A stretch of 9,393 nt of DNA from Bacteroidales bacterium. GTDB taxonomy: Bacteria > Bacteroidota > Bacteroidia > Bacteroidales > UBA1402. Made by a program: the position numbers and the translations under genes. Shown here piece by piece: positions 6,985-9,393 of the stretch (its first letter is position 1; each line of letters opens with the position of its first letter). The notes beneath the pieces were generated by a model. That model searched no databases. It was not told where the DNA came from and was given only the letters and a program-made list of their open reading frames with translations. The DNA lies in contig JALNXZ010000045.1 of the NCBI GenBank assembly GCA_023230125.1, positions 1 to 9,393 on the forward strand, read 5' to 3'.

Positions 6985-8970
6985 TTAAAACAATTTGTAG
7001 GTCGTTTTAAGAACTTTAAACTCACATCTCCGGTTAATCTGGTCGGCCACTTGTTGCTGTTCTGCCGGTAGGGTTTCTATGAAACCTTCTGTCAGGAAAA
7101 AGCCTTCTGTCAGAAACTTGAATTTGTTCTCCATGTAACTGTCCACCTTGGCAGGTTGGCTCTTTCCGTAACCATGGGCTTGAAGTCTTTCTTTTTCTAA
7201 GCCTTGTTTCTGAAGATATTCCACGACAGATTCTGCACGTTTCTCAGACAACAGATTGTTGTATTCATCTGTTCCTACCCTGTCAGTATGGGCTCCAATT
7301 TCAATAACGATATGAGGATTGTCCCGCATCAGTTTCACCAGTTCATCCAATGCAGGGAATGATTCAGACATCAGTGCTGATTTGTTGAATTCAAAAAAGA
7401 TGTTTTCAATACGTATAGACCTGTGAAGAGGTGTGAGGGTGAAATTGAGGACGTAGGTGGTATCTTTTTCTACATTCAGGGCATAAAACCTGTTGGAATA
7501 ATTCAGGTAGGAGCGACAGGTGGCCATCATGGCATAATCCGCATCTTTTTCGACTTTCAGACTGTAGGTACCATCCTTTTGGGAGCGGGTCTTGGTATTG
7601 AGGCCTTTGTCGTTGACAATGCGAATGATCGCATCAGGGACGGGCTCTCCGTATCGGTCAGTAACGATACCTTTTACTTGTGAGTATGGGCTTGGACGTT
7701 CAAAGCTCCAGATTTTGTCCCAGCCTTTGGGCTCTTTTCTGTTGGATGAAAAATAGCCGCGGTCTTCTTTTCCGAAGAAGGTGATGCCAAAATCATCACC
7801 ATTGGAGTTAATCTCTTTTTGCATGTTTTCGACCGTATATCCATAGTCTTTATTCGGTGCGGCTATAAATAAATCAAGACCTCCAAAACCCGGATGTCCG
7901 TCTGAGGAAAAATAAAATTCACCATTTTCTCGGAAATAGGGAAAAACTTCATCTCCGGGGGTGTTGATATCTTGACCGAGATTTTCAGGAGGTCCAAAAG
8001 TTTTTTCACTCATTTCACACCGCCAAATATCTTTTCCGCCATGTCCTCCCGGCATGTCAGAGACGAAGTACAGGTATTTGCCGTCAGGGGAAACGGCGGG
8101 ATGTGCAAATAGGTAGGTGGAGTCACGGTAAACCTGAAGTTTTTCCGGCTTGCTCCACTCGGATCCGGAGCGGACGGAACGGAACAGCTCCACTTTGGAA
8201 TTTGTCTCAATAGAATCCGATTTGGTGATGCAACGGGTAAAATACATCGTTTTTCCATCAGGTGAAAAAGAAGCGGCTCCTTCATCAAATTCTGAATTGA
8301 TGTCACCTTCGATATATTCCGGCTTGCTCCATTTGTTATTGACATCCAGTTTGGATATCCAGAAATCATTATTGGGAAGTCCGGTAATCTTGCTGGTCTT
8401 TTGATTTTCTGAGATGTGGGCCGATGAAGTGATGTACAAGGTGTTATATTCGCCGGGGACCAAGATGGGCGAAAAGTCTCCTTTTCTCGAGTTGAAGATA
8501 TTGGCTTTTTTTACTTCGAGACGAGTCCTTTCCTTTTTCCATTGGTCGATGTGGTGGCATGCGTAAATGCCGTTTAGGGCCAGCGTGTCATCCGGATGAT
8601 TTTTCAGGAAAGATTCATAAGCATTTTCGGCTTCCTGATATTTGGCATTTTTGTGGAGCGTTTGCGCAAACTTGAGATATACGGTGTCGCTGGGATAATT
8701 GTAACGGATGGCTTTTCTGTATTCGCTTTCGGCTTTGAGTGGTTGATTGATGCGTCGGAAGCATTCTCCCCTAAAAAAGGAGGTGTGTGCCTTGAGCTTT
8801 TTTTCGTCACTATTGAGGCTTCGGTAGGCTTTTCCATATTGGGTGGATGCCGCATAAAATTCCCCGTATCCGTAAAGCTTGTCAGCCTTTCGGACAAACA
8901 CTCCGGCTGAACAACCCTCAAGGAGTAGTAGTATCGGTAGAATCCAGGGAATAATTTGTCGTAAATGCAT
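6985..8970 (-). CDS. porE: PorE-like OmpA-family lipoprotein (TPR, beta-propeller, CRD, OmpA domains)
   Basis: This 661-residue protein begins with a lipoprotein signal (MHLRQII, hydrophobic stretch, C20 in LLEGC). The Glu at -2 is unusual. I chose the ATG at 8970; an in-frame start at 9033 would put 21 extra residues before the signal and run into the queA gene. Residues about 25-150 look like TPR helices. About 155-430 hold PD40-type propeller blades (SFSPDGKTMYF, VSPDGKYLYFVSD, FYFSSDGHPGFGGLD). About 430-500 form a carboxypeptidase-regulatory-like fold (VKGIVTDRYGEPVPDA). About 525-655 form an OmpA_C domain with D563 and R578, which in OmpA grip diaminopimelate of peptidoglycan. This order matches PorE of P. 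gingivalis, a T9SS part that bridges the secretion rings and the cell wall. Other Bacteroidota proteins share the architecture, so the symbol is tentative. Confidence 0.7.
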   Translation of the reverse strand: MHLRQIIPWILPILLLLEGCSAGVFVRKADKLYGYGEFYAASTQYGKAYRSLNSDEKKLKAHTSFFRGECFRRINQPLKAESEYRKAIRYNYPSDTVYLKFAQTLHKNAKYQEAENAYESFLKNHPDDTLALNGIYACHHIDQWKKERTRLEVKKANIFNSRKGDFSPILVPGEYNTLYITSSAHISENQKTSKITGLPNNDFWISKLDVNNKWSKPEYIEGDINSEFDEGAASFSPDGKTMYFTRCITKSDSIETNSKVELFRSVRSGSEWSKPEKLQVYRDSTYLFAHPAVSPDGKYLYFVSDMPGGHGGKDIWRCEMSEKTFGPPENLGQDINTPGDEVFPYFRENGEFYFSSDGHPGFGGLDLFIAAPNKDYGYTVENMQKEINSNGDDFGITFFGKEDRGYFSSNRKEPKGWDKIWSFERPSPYSQVKGIVTDRYGEPVPDAIIRIVNDKGLNTKTRSQKDGTYSLKVEKDADYAMMATCRSYLNYSNRFYALNVEKDTTYVLNFTLTPLHRSIRIENIFFEFNKSALMSESFPALDELVKLMRDNPHIVIEIGAHTDRVGTDEYNNLLSEKRAESVVEYLQKQGLEKERLQAHGYGKSQPAKVDSYMENKFKFLTEGFFLTEGFIETLPAEQQQVADQINRRCEFKVLKTTYKLF

Positions 8971-9004
8971 GCTGGATAAACGGATAAAATGCTTGCTTAT
9001 TGTT

Positions 9005-9393
9005 TTATGGTACAAGAAGTGAACTGTCTCCATAGCTCAAGAACCGGAATTGATGGTTCAGGGCAAAGTCATAAATTTTTTTCCATTCGTCTCCTCCCAA
9101 AAAGGCTGAAACGAGAAGCAACAAGGTGCTGTTTGGCTGATGGAAATTGGTCAGCATGGCGTTGACGATGTGAAACCGGAAGCCTGGGGCAATGAGCAAT
9201 CGGGTGGATGCTGTGAAAACATCTAGTCCGTTTTGTTCGAGGTATCTGACAATGGCTTCCAGTGCATCTTTGGCGTCCACGTTGATGTTATGGGGCGATT
9301 TTTCGATGGCTGTCATTTGCTGATAGGCATACCATTGGTCAAGTGTCCATTCGTCGGGGTGGATTTCAGGACTCTTAATCAACTTGTATCCAA
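9005..9393 (-). CDS. queA: S-adenosylmethionine:tRNA ribosyltransferase-isomerase (QueA family), C-terminal part
   Basis: The frame is open to the window edge, so the true start is outside; only about the last 128 residues are visible. The family's C-terminal signature is clear: APGFRFHIVNAMLTNFHQP, then STLLLLVSAF, then FRFLSYGDSSLL. QueA transfers and isomerises the ribosyl part of S-adenosylmethionine onto preQ1-modified tRNA, forming epoxyqueuosine in the queuosine pathway. The upstream part (DEWTLDQW, then the helix DAKDALEAIVRYLEQNGLD) resembles a longer QueA-like form that I recall from Bacteroidota besides the classical type, so which paralogue this is remains open. It ends 34 bp before the PorE-like gene on the same strand and probably shares its transcript. 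Confidence 0.85.
   Translation of the reverse strand, partial: GYKLIKSPEIHPDEWTLDQWYAYQQMTAIEKSPHNINVDAKDALEAIVRYLEQNGLDVFTASTRLLIAPGFRFHIVNAMLTNFHQPNSTLLLLVSAFLGGDEWKKIYDFALNHQFRFLSYGDSSLLVP

Noticed and set aside
7081..7118. Apparent tandem repeat FLTEGF-FLTEGF in the PorE-like C-terminus (an 18-base imperfect repeat)
   Set aside because: Homologous OmpA-domain proteins, as I recall them, have a segment of similar length and pattern here (FLxEGxxLTEEFI). It therefore looks like normal sequence that happens to resemble a duplication, not an insertion.
8150..8921. Overlapping plus- and minus-strand open frames within the PorE-like gene
   Set aside because: They are out of frame with a clear multi-domain gene and show no domain or signal of their own.
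8971..9033. Longer start for the PorE-like protein
   Set aside because: It would place 21 polar and mixed residues ahead of the lipoprotein signal and overlap the end of queA. The start at 8970 gives a proper signal peptide.
1..9393. Mobile element, CRISPR array, toxin-antitoxin or defence system
   Set aside because: No transposase, integrase, regularly spaced repeats or small paired genes are visible. Every gene belongs to a known family, and nearly all of the window is coding.

Overview
This window looks like ordinary chromosomal DNA from a member of the Bacteroidota, most likely the order Bacteroidales. It carries two genes resembling type IX secretion system (T9SS) parts, porQ and a porE-like gene. 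Start codons mostly lack strong Shine-Dalgarno sequences and follow A-rich stretches. Two intergenic spots match the Bacteroides -7 promoter box TAnnTTTG. Neighbouring genes often overlap by ATGA. I cannot fix the genus from sequence alone.

Layout. Two gene blocks converge on a terminator near 3436-3469. The left block (plus strand) holds the end of porQ, cmk (cytidylate kinase) and ispH (last enzyme of the MEP isoprenoid pathway), packed with overlaps. A 150-bp spacer with a probable promoter follows, then pfkA (ATP-type phosphofructokinase). The right block (minus strand, read from 9393 down to 3468) holds the end of a queA-type gene, a PorE-like lipoprotein (TPR, beta-propeller, carboxypeptidase-regulatory-like and OmpA domains), thyA, folA, a secreted DUF1573 protein and a MeaB-type GTPase. 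Within it, folA/DUF1573 and DUF1573/meaB overlap by ATGA, so those three are probably translated in a coupled way. thyA may have its own promoter just upstream.

How the genes work together. ThyA makes dTMP and dihydrofolate, and FolA regenerates tetrahydrofolate, so thyA-folA is a true functional pair. Cmk adds to pyrimidine nucleotide supply, and IspH and PfkA are core metabolism. PorQ and the PorE-like protein would act in the outer membrane and at the peptidoglycan-outer membrane interface for protein export and cell-surface attachment. MeaB normally protects methylmalonyl-CoA mutase, but no mutase gene is visible here.

The window has no mobile element, CRISPR array, tRNA or rRNA that I can see, and no stretch over 300 bp lacks a gene. 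I found no convincing new biological system. The most noteworthy point is that the dihydrofolate reductase has Cys in place of the nearly invariant active-site Trp. Second is the presence of two T9SS-type genes in oppositely oriented housekeeping clusters.
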